64,000 nucleotides of DNA from Dimorphilus gyrociliatus (taxonomy: Eukaryota; Annelida; Polychaeta; Dinophilidae): positions 868,001-932,000 of the forward strand of contig CAJFCJ010000015.1 in NCBI GenBank assembly GCA_904063045.1, read 5' to 3'. Both the position numbers and the translations under genes were made by a program. A model generated the notes under the pieces. That model was not told where the DNA came from. It did no database searches and saw only the letters and a list, made by a program, of their open reading frames with translations. Positions 13,763 to 24,197 of the stretch are shown one piece after another. Each line of letters begins with the position of its first letter. Position 1 is the first letter of the stretch.

Positions 13763-13945
13763 TCATGAACTTTTTTTTTGTAAAGTGCAGAAGTCGGTGA
13801 ACATGATTGTAAAATGTTTTGTATGTTTGGTGTAACGACGAATGATTCTCGATTTATTCTTACATACAGTAAAGTAAATGGTTTGATATAAATATTAAAA
13901 CAAAACAGTCACGAAACATTAACCATATTTCAATACAAGTTTCGT

Positions 13946-14632
13946 TCATTCATAGTGTGTGTCAGTATGGCATGAATCAGCATAATAATCAGTTGTAACG
14001 CCAGATCCCATTCTAGGTGGATGAGTAAAAATAAAAGTTGCTCTACCAACTTTTTTGATTTTATAGGTCGCTGGTAGAAAACTGTTTACTTCCAAAGCTA
14101 GATCTTTAAATGGGCTCAAAATTGAGATCACTTTCTCTATTGCACAAATGCGACAATCCAAAGGAGGCTTTATAATAATATCGAGTTGCTCAATGGCTAA
14201 ATTAAATACAGAAGGTGGTAATAGACTCTTCATCCTTTTAATGAAGCGGAGATGTTCACTTCTGTAAAGGGATTGACCATTTCCTCCGTCACATAAGCGA
14301 AGGACTACTCCCCTTCTCTGAATAGTTACTACATAATTCTCAGGTAAAAAGTTATTAAGAGAGTAAATGAGCTCAAATTTGCTTCCACACAGTTCAATGG
14401 CTTGTTCAATAAGACGTAGGCGTTCAGATTCTGAAAGTTCTGAGAATAATCTTTTTATAACTATCTGCAGTGGTTTATAAAAAGCAGTTGGTAACTCCTT
14501 TTGAGCTTTTTTCAAAAATGACGACGTCGGCGTTTCTCTTGCTTTTTTCCTTTTTTTCTTGTCCTTCCAACCGACAAGTTTAGGTCTGTAATCCACATCA
14601 TAGGATTTCTCCGTTTTCAAGCTAAAATTCAT
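13946..14632 (-). CDS. Small protein with two PAH-like helical repeats
   Basis: Intronless, 228 residues from the first in-frame ATG. The open frame continues upstream to 14710 without another ATG, so 14632 is the best start. After a basic N-terminal segment (about residues 20-35, KDKKKRKK) there are two similar blocks. Both match the C-terminal half of a Sin3-type paired amphipathic helix: one includes FELIYSLNNFLPENY, the other DLALEVNSFLPATY. PAH repeats bind short amphipathic helices of transcription factors; here only partial repeats are visible, so function is uncertain. It is not full Sin3, which is over 1,000 residues. The gene is head to head with GTPBP2. No introns and a short length could indicate a retroposed or lineage-specific gene. 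Confidence 0.6.
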   Translation of the reverse strand: MNFSLKTEKSYDVDYRPKLVGWKDKKKRKKARETPTSSFLKKAQKELPTAFYKPLQIVIKRLFSELSESERLRLIEQAIELCGSKFELIYSLNNFLPENYVVTIQRRGVVLRLCDGGNGQSLYRSEHLRFIKRMKSLLPPSVFNLAIEQLDIIIKPPLDCRICAIEKVISILSPFKDLALEVNSFLPATYKIKKVGRATFIFTHPPRMGSGVTTDYYADSCHTDTHYE

Positions 14633-14741
14633 GGCACTGAACGAACGATATTGAATGGGATAGTGTTTTAGGCCAAAGAAAAAGGTCTTTCGCCTACGAT
14701 TAATGCTCAATAAAAGAGATTTACAGCGTCGTTAATGACGC

Positions 14742-14754
14742 GTCGCTAAGCAAC
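14742..14754. promoter_or_regulatory. X-box-like (RFX) motif
   Basis: GTCGCTAAGCAAC is an imperfect inverted repeat similar to the RFX X-box, one base shorter than the usual 14-base form. It lies 110 bases upstream of the PAH-like gene and 367 bases upstream of GTPBP2. RFX sites mark many ciliary genes, so it may be worth noting, but short motifs occur by chance. Confidence 0.3.
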
Positions 14755-15120
14755 AGAAAAAGTTGGTATACATTATACGAAAATACTTTTAGTAGCTAAA
14801 CTTTTACAATGGTTCTTTAGTTTTCTGCTTTTATATTTAATGTTAGTGGGCCGAATTGATCTTTGGGTTATTTTTATAAGATTAGTTTGTGGTCGTAGCC
14901 CTGTCTAATTCAATGATTAAATATATACTTTTGTCAGCTGATAAATAGGCCTTCTGAATTTGCGGGAAATCCTAACATCCGGGGAGAGCAGAGAAATTCT
15001 GACGCAAGATGGCCGCTGTTTAGATATTTCGTACGAATTGCATAAGACTGATTTATTTATATAAGTATATAGTATCCATCTAGAATTTAGTCATATTTGA
15101 TAAGAAATACATCGAAAGCG

Positions 15121-17028
15121 ATGTCGGAGTCATTAATAGGATTTTTTGGACCTGATTGCCAAGAAATTGAGCCTGTTCCTGATACTTTCCCACCAGAGGT
15201 ACGTTTTTTATCAGCTGTTAACCATAAAAGTTGAAAAGATTATTTCTAATTTACAGGTGGAAGAGGGTAATATAGAATATAAACGACAATTAGTCAATAT
15301 ATCAGTAACAAGATTAGAACATTTAATATCTCAAATGAAATGGCGTTTACAAGAAGGAGGAGGCGAAGCTATATATGAAATTGGAGTTACCGACACAGGA
15401 ATGTTGAAAGGACTCAATGCAGATGATTTAGAAGAATCATTAAATTCTTTACATAAAATGGCTGATAGGTTAGTTTACAGAGAAATTTTTGTATTATCTG
15501 TTTTTGTTTTTTACTCATATAGGCCTTTTCTGTGTTGAAATTTTTTATGTGTATACAAACACATAAGCGTATAGTGATAGTAGAGATTTTGCTTTGTTTT
15601 GGTTTTTTTATGTGTATTACTTACCAGTTTTTTTAAATCTTTTTTTTTTTATTCGACAGATTAGGAGCAACTGTTACAGTTGTAAGAGAAAGAGAATTAG
15701 AGAATCATAGGAAAGTTGTTGAAGTACTCGTTAGGAAAGTTCCAGACAGTCACGACTTCATTGACGTTAGAATAAGTGTGTTGGGAAGTTGGGGATCTGG
15801 AAAGTCTACTTTAGTTGGAGTATTGACCGATGGTCAGCTAGACAATGCTGATGGAAGAGCGAGATTGAATCTTTTCCGTCATGTACACGAAATTGAAAGT
15901 GGAAGAACTTCTTCGGTTAGTCAAGAGATATTTGGATTTGATGATAAGGGTAATGTTTTGAACTATGCGGAGAAACCGAATATCGAAGATATATTGAATT
16001 TGGCATCTAAAATCATCACTTTAATAGATCAGCCTGGACATGATAAATATCTAAAAACAACGATGTGTGCCTTAACGTCCCAACAGCCTGATTATGCCAT
16101 TTTAGCTGTTAGTTGTACAACTGGAATAACTAATACTTCAAGAGAGCACTTGGGTTTGGCTTTAGCCTTAAAATTACCAACTGCAGTTGTATTAACAAAG
16201 TCTGATGCTGTAGGTAAGCAGCAACTTGAGAAATTGATAAAGTGTTTGGAAAAGACACTAAAATCTCCAGGAATCAAAAAAGTACCTTTTAGGGTAGTCA
16301 ATGAAGATGATGCCATTATGGCTGCTTCGTCAATTAATGGTAATGTTTGCCCATATTTTGTTGCTTCGAGCGTGAGTGGAAGAGGATTAAATCTTCTTAC
16401 AAAATTTCTGTATGCTGTTCCATCCGTATTTGGTAAAAACAAGGAGATTGATGGTTCAGTGGAGCATCAAGTTGATTCTGTATATGATCTTGCTCATTGT
16501 GGAACTGTGGTAGCTGGAACTCTTGTAAAGGGTGTTATAAAAGAACAAGAAGAATTATATATCGGACCTGATTCTTCAGGTAATTTCTTCCCAGTAAAAG
16601 TTCAATCGATACACCGCAGTAGAGTTCCAACACTAATTGCGATGGCTGGACAAGCCGTCGCACTTGCTTTGGGCAACGTACCATTAACAGTGCGAAAAGG
16701 AATGGTGCTATTGAAAAATCCCTTCCCGATTTGTTGTATGGCGTTTGACGCTGATATTAGGGTTCTTTTTCATCATGGAAAAGGCTTAACTAAGAATTTC
16801 CAATGTGTTGTACACATAAACAACGTGTGTCAGACAGCAATTATTGAAGAGTGTAACAAAGCTTGTGTGCCAACTAATAGCCGCGCAGTTGTTCGTTTCC
16901 GTTTCTTAAAAAGACCTGAATTCATTAGCGTTGGTTCAAGGCTACTTTTCAGAGAAGGAAGGACAAAAGGAACTGGTGACGTTTTAAAAATATACCCCTA
17001 CCAAAATGATCCTGATTTGATGAGATAA
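15121..17028 (+). CDS. GTPBP2: GTP-binding protein GTPBP1/GTPBP2 family (GTPBP2-like)
   Basis: Translational GTPase-like protein linked to ribosome rescue with Pelota in animals. Exons 15121-15198, 15257-15468 and 15660-17028 join to 552 residues, slightly shorter than vertebrate GTPBP2. The G1 loop is GSWGSGKST, the switch region contains LFRHVHEIESGRTSSVS, G3 is DQPGH and the G4-like site is TKSD. Domains II and III follow with VKGVIKEQEELYIGP and ending SVGSRLLFREGRTKGTGDV, typical of the family. The sequence after G3 (TREHLGLALALK-like SREHLGLALALKLP) points to GTPBP2 rather than GTPBP1. The start codon ATGTCGGAG is the first ATG of the exon. An AAGATGGCCGC element sits about 115 bases upstream. 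Confident family call, slightly less for the paralogue. Confidence 0.92.
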
Positions 17029-17315
17029 GGAAAATAGTGAGCAACAATATTAATTTTAAAGAATAAGAAACTGTAACACTAAAGTGTCATAAACCGCCGG
17101 AGTTTTGTTGGTCTCGTTCTAGATGAATTAAATATAATGTATTTTTCCTCCTTCATTTTTCTTCTTTTTCTTTTATCCTTCCTTTATTGTCTTTGATGTA
17201 AAATTTGAAAGAATTTAGTTGGTTTATCCTATTTATTTATTTATATTTCTTATTTATGATAAATCAGATAAAAATTCAGTAACAAAAGATAAATAGCATT
17301 GTTATGCTCGTATTA

Positions 17316-19967
17316 TCAAAGCCACACGGCATAACGCGAATTCCAATCTCGAGTAAAGATATCGAGTAGCTGTTTCTGTACTGTAGTGACATCTATTGTA
17401 CCATCGGCTCTTGTTTGATTGACTATAAGCGAAGTACCTGCTGTATTAGTGAAGTAATCTCCAGACCAATTTGAGGTTCCTTTAAAAAAAATTAAACGAG
17501 ATGGAAGTGTTAAATAGCCTTTGAAGAAATATATTGAAATGGCAAAAAATGCTATTTTTCTCTATTGTTATATACCTATAAAAGCTGCATTATCAGTGAT
17601 CATATACTTGTTATGGTTAACTCTGGCGTAGGGAATCTTTTCTTGAGCTTTGCTTACCGGAACTTCAAACAGTTTCTAAAATAAAAACAGGTTGTTATTT
17701 ATTGTTCGTGTCTCGCCTTTGTTAAAAAGAATAGCATAAAAGACTCATAGGAAAATAGAAAACAAGACTTACTACTTCAAATTTCACTTTATCAGCACCA
17801 TTTTCAATTCCATTGAGGGCTTTAAGAGACTTGAGAAAATGGTACATATCCTTTCTCGTATGCCTCCATCTGGATATTAGTAATCGAATTTCAACGAAAT
17901 TCTCTAAAGCTACCTTTCTAAGTGCATTGTCGATAACTGGCCAAAATCTGTTGGTCAAACGAAAAAGATTAGTTTTAAAAGGAAAGAAATAGGGAGAGAG
18001 GGGCAATAAGAGGAATAAGTAAAAGGAAAAGGGAGAGGAGATTGGTAGATTTAATTTAATATCCTATTAGAATCTTTAAGTATTATTTCTCATTGGTACA
18101 TGAATAATTAGACAAGGCATATTTACAATTCAGGTTTACGGTATTCAATAAGGGGATGATAATCCATAACGGATATATAGACAAATTTTCGAGCTCTATT
18201 GATTACGGATACAATTGCGTAGATATCATTCGTCCGACCACGTGGACAGAGAGACTGTGGGGAATTCTGCAGGGGAAAATCAATCGTTTTTTTTTTAGTA
18301 ATGACAAAGCAAGAAAGAAGTAATTTCGCGAGACGAAATAAGAAAGGTTCTTTTCATCTTACTGTAAAAAACAGTCTGGCAATATCCTTCATACCCCTTA
18401 AAGACACAACCATAGGGGACTCTATGTCATACAAGGTTGACAAGGAAGTTGGCCAAGTAACTGGTATAACAGCATCCTTAACGGCCAATTTCCAATAAAC
18501 GATAAAATTCTTCACTAAATCTTTGATCATACACGAACAATTTGTAATTAGCACCCCTAATTCTTTTACTTCTGTCAACGACCTCCAATCCATATTGGCC
18601 GACCCCACGTATGCGTGCTTATCATCAATAATCCACATTTTTGTGTGTAAGATACCACTACTATTTAGAAGCTTTTTCATATCTAAACGTCTCACTTTCG
18701 CACCTTTAAACAAAAAGAGAAATGGAAAAGTCAGAGAGGGAGCCGAAGGCGTTACGAATTAAGATAAAAAGTTCTATATGTTATTTTTTTCTCTTTTTTT
18801 ATATCCCTAAAGAATAACTAAATAACTTGAGATTTATTCGTTACAAACCGAGTTTCGCCAGCTCTTCTAAATTTCTTCTACTTTTATTATAACTTTGCGC
18901 GTCTGTGACAATTTCGACGTTGATCTTTCTTGCGCTCAAACTTCTTTTTAATAATTTTAATATTTCTTCTCCCTTTTCGTATTAAGATAAGAAAATAGGT
19001 AAGATTATAGAAATAAGAAGCTTGTATTTATATGTATCAACTGTAAAGCGTTCACTATCGATTAAACGCCAACAGCAAAGATTTCGGTAGAAAATGGTTT
19101 TTTTAACCTTTTATTCCCTTAAGGAATCTTTAGTTATAATAATAAAACTTATATCTTACTTGCCAAGCTGAAGAAAAGTGAAAGTGCCCCGTATCGTTGC
19201 TAGTTAGGCTCCAATAGCAAGATGCAATTTTTATAGTTTTATTTGCTTTTGTGATCAGTGTTTTCCAAGCGTTGAATGTTGACAAATGTGCTACGGTTTC
19301 ATTAAAAGTCACGTTTTCCGGAATGCTTTCCACTAATTCAACCCTGCAATGAAACGGACGGATAAATATAGACGAAGCCTTATTCCCAATCATACAGACA
19401 TTAATTGACAGGCTAATAAAAGTCAAGCACTTTTTAGATTTTACAACATCAAACTTGTTTAGTAAGAGATAGTCCTCTATCTTTTCTTTTTTTTTTTTAC
19501 AGTACCGACTAATTTCTCAAACTAATTACTTACTTGCAGTATGAGTCATCACATCTTGGACCGATACGCTTAGTGAACACATTAAATTTCATTCCAAGCA
19601 TTCTTGAGTTAACTAATGCTGGAAATAAAACTACGAAAGCAGTTAAAGCTAGAACAAATCCAACGGCTACATAAGCTGGTCTCCTATATTGCAATTTATC
19701 GACATCAACTCCTGCTTGATCGGTTACAATCATCTGCACATTGACTTTATTACTAGTCATTGTATCTGGATTCCTAGTTTGGCCAATCCACTGCAAGATA
19801 AAGAAATACGAGAAGTTGAATTAGACAATAATTACATGATAGGTAAAGTACAAAATATTAATGATAATAATCAGCGGAACCTGTTCTTGGTCCGTTTGGT
19901 TTTCGTGCAGACTATCCGCACTGGCGAATTGTGGACGGATAAGTGTGCTCTTACAACTCGACTTCAT
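17316..19967 (-). CDS. PLD3: Phospholipase D3/D4-like transmembrane 5'-3' exonuclease
   Basis: Type II membrane protein; vertebrate PLD3 and PLD4 are lysosomal single-strand nucleic acid exonucleases. Nine exons fit in phase (19967-19881, 19790-19534, 19343-19160, 18972-18849, 18703-18363, 18266-18127, 17947-17773, 17675-17576, 17479-17316), 523 residues with the proximal start. A signal-anchor helix (about residues 64-87, [20 protein letters not shown]) follows a short cytoplasmic tail. The first HKD motif is HTKMWIID with [17 protein letters not shown], and the second is HNKYMITD with [10 protein letters not shown]. Vertebrate PLD3/4 have Glu at the last position of the second motif; this one has Asp. 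Cysteines of the family (LCPRGR, NCSC) are present. The proximal first exon uses the rather weak donor GTTCCG; a second candidate first exon lies at 21947-22054. Confidence 0.92.
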
Positions 19968-20135
19968 CTATTGTATAAATGGAAAAATAACTAAAGGAAG
20001 AAGACAATTTGCTGAGCCGAGGATAAAAGAAGTAATAGGAGAGACAGATGTGAGAATTAGATAGAGAGGACGACACTGAGTGAGAGAGAGAGAGAAAGAG
20101 AAAGATACACACACGCAGGCACGCACATCAATACT

Positions 20136-20167
<32 letters not shown>

Positions 20168-21946
20168 GACAGAGCAGAGCCGAGCCGAGGGAGAAAGAGT
20201 GAGTGAGCGAGAGAGTGAAAGAGACACGTCTAACACCTATTTATACTATACCATGTTAACCGAGAGTCGCGAAAGTAAGGCGCTGGTGTCACGGTATGCT
20301 TTTTAAATAAAGTAAAGGCTTATTATTTCAAAAGAAAATGAAAAATAGCTTGTTCTATCCAACAAATTATCCCCTCAGGTTACAGGTGACTACGTCATTT
20401 CTAATATGATCTAGTTTATACTTGAGTGAAAAGATAAATCGGAAATAAAAAGAAGATTAGCCTTTAATAACCTACACTCTTTTAAGCGTTATTGTAATTT
20501 TAATTTTTAAATAAATAAAGTAGTGACGCTATCTAAATATAAACAACTGCTTAAGTGGGGCTTGATAAGTGCTCCATCTGTCGATAAAACACCTATAACG
20601 ACCTCGATCGATTTACGAAATAAAAATGAAAAAATAGTATTAAAGACTATACGCAACAAGAAGAATTAGTCAAAATGCAAACATTGATTGGTTAGTTTTA
20701 TCTCTCATCACTTTCCGTCAAGTGTCTATGTGATGGAGGAAATAGACTGTGGCCTGATTTTCCTATTGGCAAGCGTCGTTAGCTTGGATAAGCAACGTCC
20801 CAGATGTAGTAGCATCGTTTGTTAAATACAATAGAATCTTCCACAGAAAACATTTGAAATAGAATATAAATTACCTCCAAACTATTCAGGGCACGAAATC
20901 GTTTTAGGCGTCCTCGTCCCTAATTAGCCATCTTGACAATCTTCAGTAAAATGCCAAATAATAAACCGCTTATTTAAGGGGGGAACAGTTAAAGAGGCCT
21001 TTACAAACTGATATGCGATATTGACTATGCATTTGATGAAATGTCCGAGTGAAAGGATTCTAGACATCTGTGCATATTGCACGAACGTGTATAAATCGAT
21101 TTGCAGTACAAATCAGTATAAATAATAGTAAATGGAACGGAGTCGTTAAAATTTGCAGCATAAGCAGAAATATCAGTGAAATATTTTATTCGATAGTGTT
21201 TGAAGCTTATCGAAATTACGGCGAAAAAAATACTTGATTAGGGGCAATATGATGTAAATCCGTTATTTTTTGCTTTAGATTTTAGACCAGACATCCAAAC
21301 GATATCAAGTAGAATAGTACACGCATAAAAGATGATACTATAAAAATTGCTGTCGGAAATTGCACTAACTTTATTAAGACTATAACATAGTGGAAATGTA
21401 CTTTCGATGGATCTATGAGAATCGGAAGAGAGAAGTTGGGGAAACAAAAGCAACTAATCACCTCTGTGGTCCGCCTCAGGCCTAAGGGAATTTATCATTG
21501 AAAGATTCTATGCTTTTTCTTTAGATTGTCAATCCGTTGAAGGATTATTATTTCGGCGGAGCGTGATATATGGTATATGAACAGTGTACAGTTTATCCAG
21601 GCATCAGCATTTAAAAAAAACAAGAGGTTAAACATTTGGCGCCATCTATTAGTTATCGGAAATTTTCCTCCTCGGAAGAAAAAATGACGCTTTTAAGTTT
21701 CTCTTGTTCAACGTCACGAACGTCACCTGATAAGTTACGTGAGATGAATGATTCCCATACCACAGGCGAATAGTTATGTATATATATACAGTATATATAT
21801 ATATATATGTATGCCAATGGCTAGGGCGTTACATATAATGCAGAATGCAAATTTCCTTCCAAAAAAAGAATAAAAAAACCATTCACATAACGTTTGGGGC
21901 TTTGTTTTTTCTTCCTTTAACGTATTTATTAATAATTTTTACTAAC
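19968..21946. other. Upstream region / long intron of the PLD-like gene
   Basis: No conserved coding exon seen. It begins with a purine-rich block (next entry). If the distal first exon is real, this is a first intron that also contains the proximal promoter. Confidence 0.5.
20081..20224. repeat. (GA)n-rich purine tract
   Basis: Dense GAGA runs, the longest around 20137-20160, with interspersed CACACG and GAGCCGAG units. It lies just upstream of the proximal first exon of the minus-strand PLD-like gene. GAGA tracts can be promoter elements or simple microsatellites; the sequence does not say which. Confidence 0.85.
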
Positions 21947-22054
21947 CGTTGAAATTTTTTCGCTTATACTCAATTCTTCTGTTTTATCGTTAATGAGCCG
22001 TTCGCTATCTTCGACTTCCGCAAAATCCGAAAGAGAGTCACGCTTTGAAGGCAT
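21947..22054 (-). CDS. Candidate alternative first coding exon of the PLD3/4-like gene
   Basis: A 108-base stretch opens with ATG directly after CGACAG and runs 36 codons (MPSKRDSLSDFAEVEDSERL and on) to a good donor, ACG|GTTAGT. It ends in phase 0, exactly what the PLD exon at 19790 needs, and would give a different cytoplasmic tail in front of the same signal anchor. The tail is acidic and contains DSERLI, which fits the [DE]xxxL[LI] endosome/lysosome sorting motif. The only other reading I can offer is the first exon of an unrelated short gene. The joining intron would be about 2.2 kb, long for this window. Confidence 0.5.
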
Positions 22055-23586
22055 CTGTCGCATTTATGATAAATATAGCAAAAAGAAAAGAACAAAAACA
22101 CAATGATATCATTTATATAGATAGATTTAGTATGAAAAACGATGAAATGGAACAGACGTTTAAACGTTCTGAATATAGAATTTCTTTCGCGCCATTTGAT
22201 ATCTGTCAGTAGTTTAGAATTCGCTCTGGGGAAAGAAATGAATCGGAATGTCAACAAATCCAAACAATAAAATGAACGATTTTGGATCCTTCAGTTTAAA
22301 ATGGAAAGCTTTGTTATATTTTCAATACTTTAAGCCATATAATGTATATATAGATATATATATATATATTTAATTGTTTTAATTGCCTATACCATAGTCA
22401 CGTGACAAATAAAGAGACTCATTATTTTTGTTTTTAATGATAAGCCTATTTTGAACTTTTTCCTTCCGGCTTACGCAAAACATAAATAAAGCCAATAAAA
22501 ATCTTAAAACAAATACTAGTTTATAACATCTCCCAAAACGAAATATAATCAATTGAGAATTAAGTCATAATTGTCAATAATTCTTTTGGGCTCCTGGGAT
22601 GTAGGTTATATCAATGCATTATTCTTTCTTATCATAAATAACGATTTTATCGGTTTTGAAAGTTATTTTCCACTAACCTTGCATCAGCATGTAATTCCAG
22701 TTTCTTGCCACGAAGGACGCTTGCCGTAATTTAACTTTTTGAGTCAAGTTTCGAGTTTCTCGACGCCAGAGGGTTATGGACACTGAATTTGTAAATCCAG
22801 AATAAATTGGAATAGGAGTCGATAGGCCGCGACGGGCTCTCATTCAAATAATCTTTATGTCATATACATTATTGTATAGGACACAATCTTCTTCTTTGAA
22901 ACTAAACAGAATAATCTACTTTTATTTGATTCTCTATCGTATTTAATGTGTTGCGTAAGCTAATGAATGCCAGCCTATTTGCGATTTCCTAATTCTCAAG
23001 GGGAGATGAGAATCATTTTTCTTTTTTATATATAGAAACAAAATTCATATTTATTTAAATCGGTATAAAGTATTCTACAATGGTTTTAAACAAAAAAACA
23101 TTCCCAATTTGCGTGTGTCTGTCCATATATTGTATGTATATATATATATGCAAATATCTCCCTGCCTCCGATCCCCTCTCTATCAACTGAAAGTAATTAG
23201 CCAATAAGCTTAAGAAGGCAGAAGAAAATCTTTACAACATTACTCAACAGGTAAATAAGGAGAAAAAGAAGCTTTAACTAAATTATTTATAAATTTTTTT
23301 GTTATTATTCCATTCATTTCTCGTTTGTCAACGTCTGGTTAAGAATACAAATGGAGCTATTCTGAATCTAAAGACCATAACTAAAGAGAAAAGGATATTT
23401 TTACGTCTCTTCCATCAAAGAAATTAATTATATTACATGTTGATATTATTTACTGTTACATTTTTTTTGTACCATTATCAATTACCTTCTATTACCTAAT
23501 TAAATGGATAATCGTTTGATCCAATATTAATTAATCCAATGATGCTATATACTATATGCGCTATAAATAGTATACCCAGCTTATTA

Positions 23587-23617
<31 letters not shown>

Positions 23618-24197
23618 TACTATACATATCATATATAGACAGTATATAGATAAGTAAGTACTAAATATAAATAGCAATTTTTTTAGACTTTCTATTAGAT
23701 TGCCTAAGAAGTCAAAAAAACAGAAAATATTGTTATTTATGTGAATTGGTAACTTTTTGTTTCTATACCAGAAAAACACTGAAAATTTCATTACTCTATT
23801 GATCGGAATACTGCATTCTAAGATAGCGATGCTCGAGGGATAAGTAAAATCTTCTGAGGCGTAAAAGTAGTAAAAAATTTTTCAAGCTGAAGTCTATTTG
23901 TTAAGTAACATATTGTAGTTTTAATAAAACGTTGGATAGAGAAAGAGAAAGAGACAGAGACAGAGACAGAGATTGACATGAAGGCGAATGGGAAACAAAG
24001 ATGAAATAACGTTAACAAAAAAAAACGAAACAAGAAGTAATTTCTATAAAAATGACAGTAATACTAATAATTTATTGTCTTTTTTTGGTAGGCGGAGGAG
24101 GGGGGGAGAGGGGGAATATTTGAAAGGATTTCTCCGGTTTACGAATGATAATGGCTAAAACAAAATCAGGAAAAATTGATAGGTTGTCGAAGTAATT
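22055..24197. other. Intergenic region with a GC-richer patch at 22690-22855
   Basis: Mostly AT-rich. The patch 22679-22847 is distinctly less AT-rich and on the minus strand holds a 55-codon open frame starting at an ATG and ending at a donor-like CAAG|GTTAGT. Its phase does not fit the downstream coding exon, so it could only be a 5' UTR exon or an unrelated element. The remainder shows TA repeats and GA runs and no supported gene. Confidence 0.4.

Noticed and set aside
16092-16442. 116-codon minus-strand frame inside GTPBP2
   Set aside because: It lies entirely opposite conserved GTPase sequence and has no family features.
23818-24033. Minus-strand frame with Val-Ser-Val-Ser repeats
   Set aside because: It is generated by a GA-rich simple repeat at 23938-23975.
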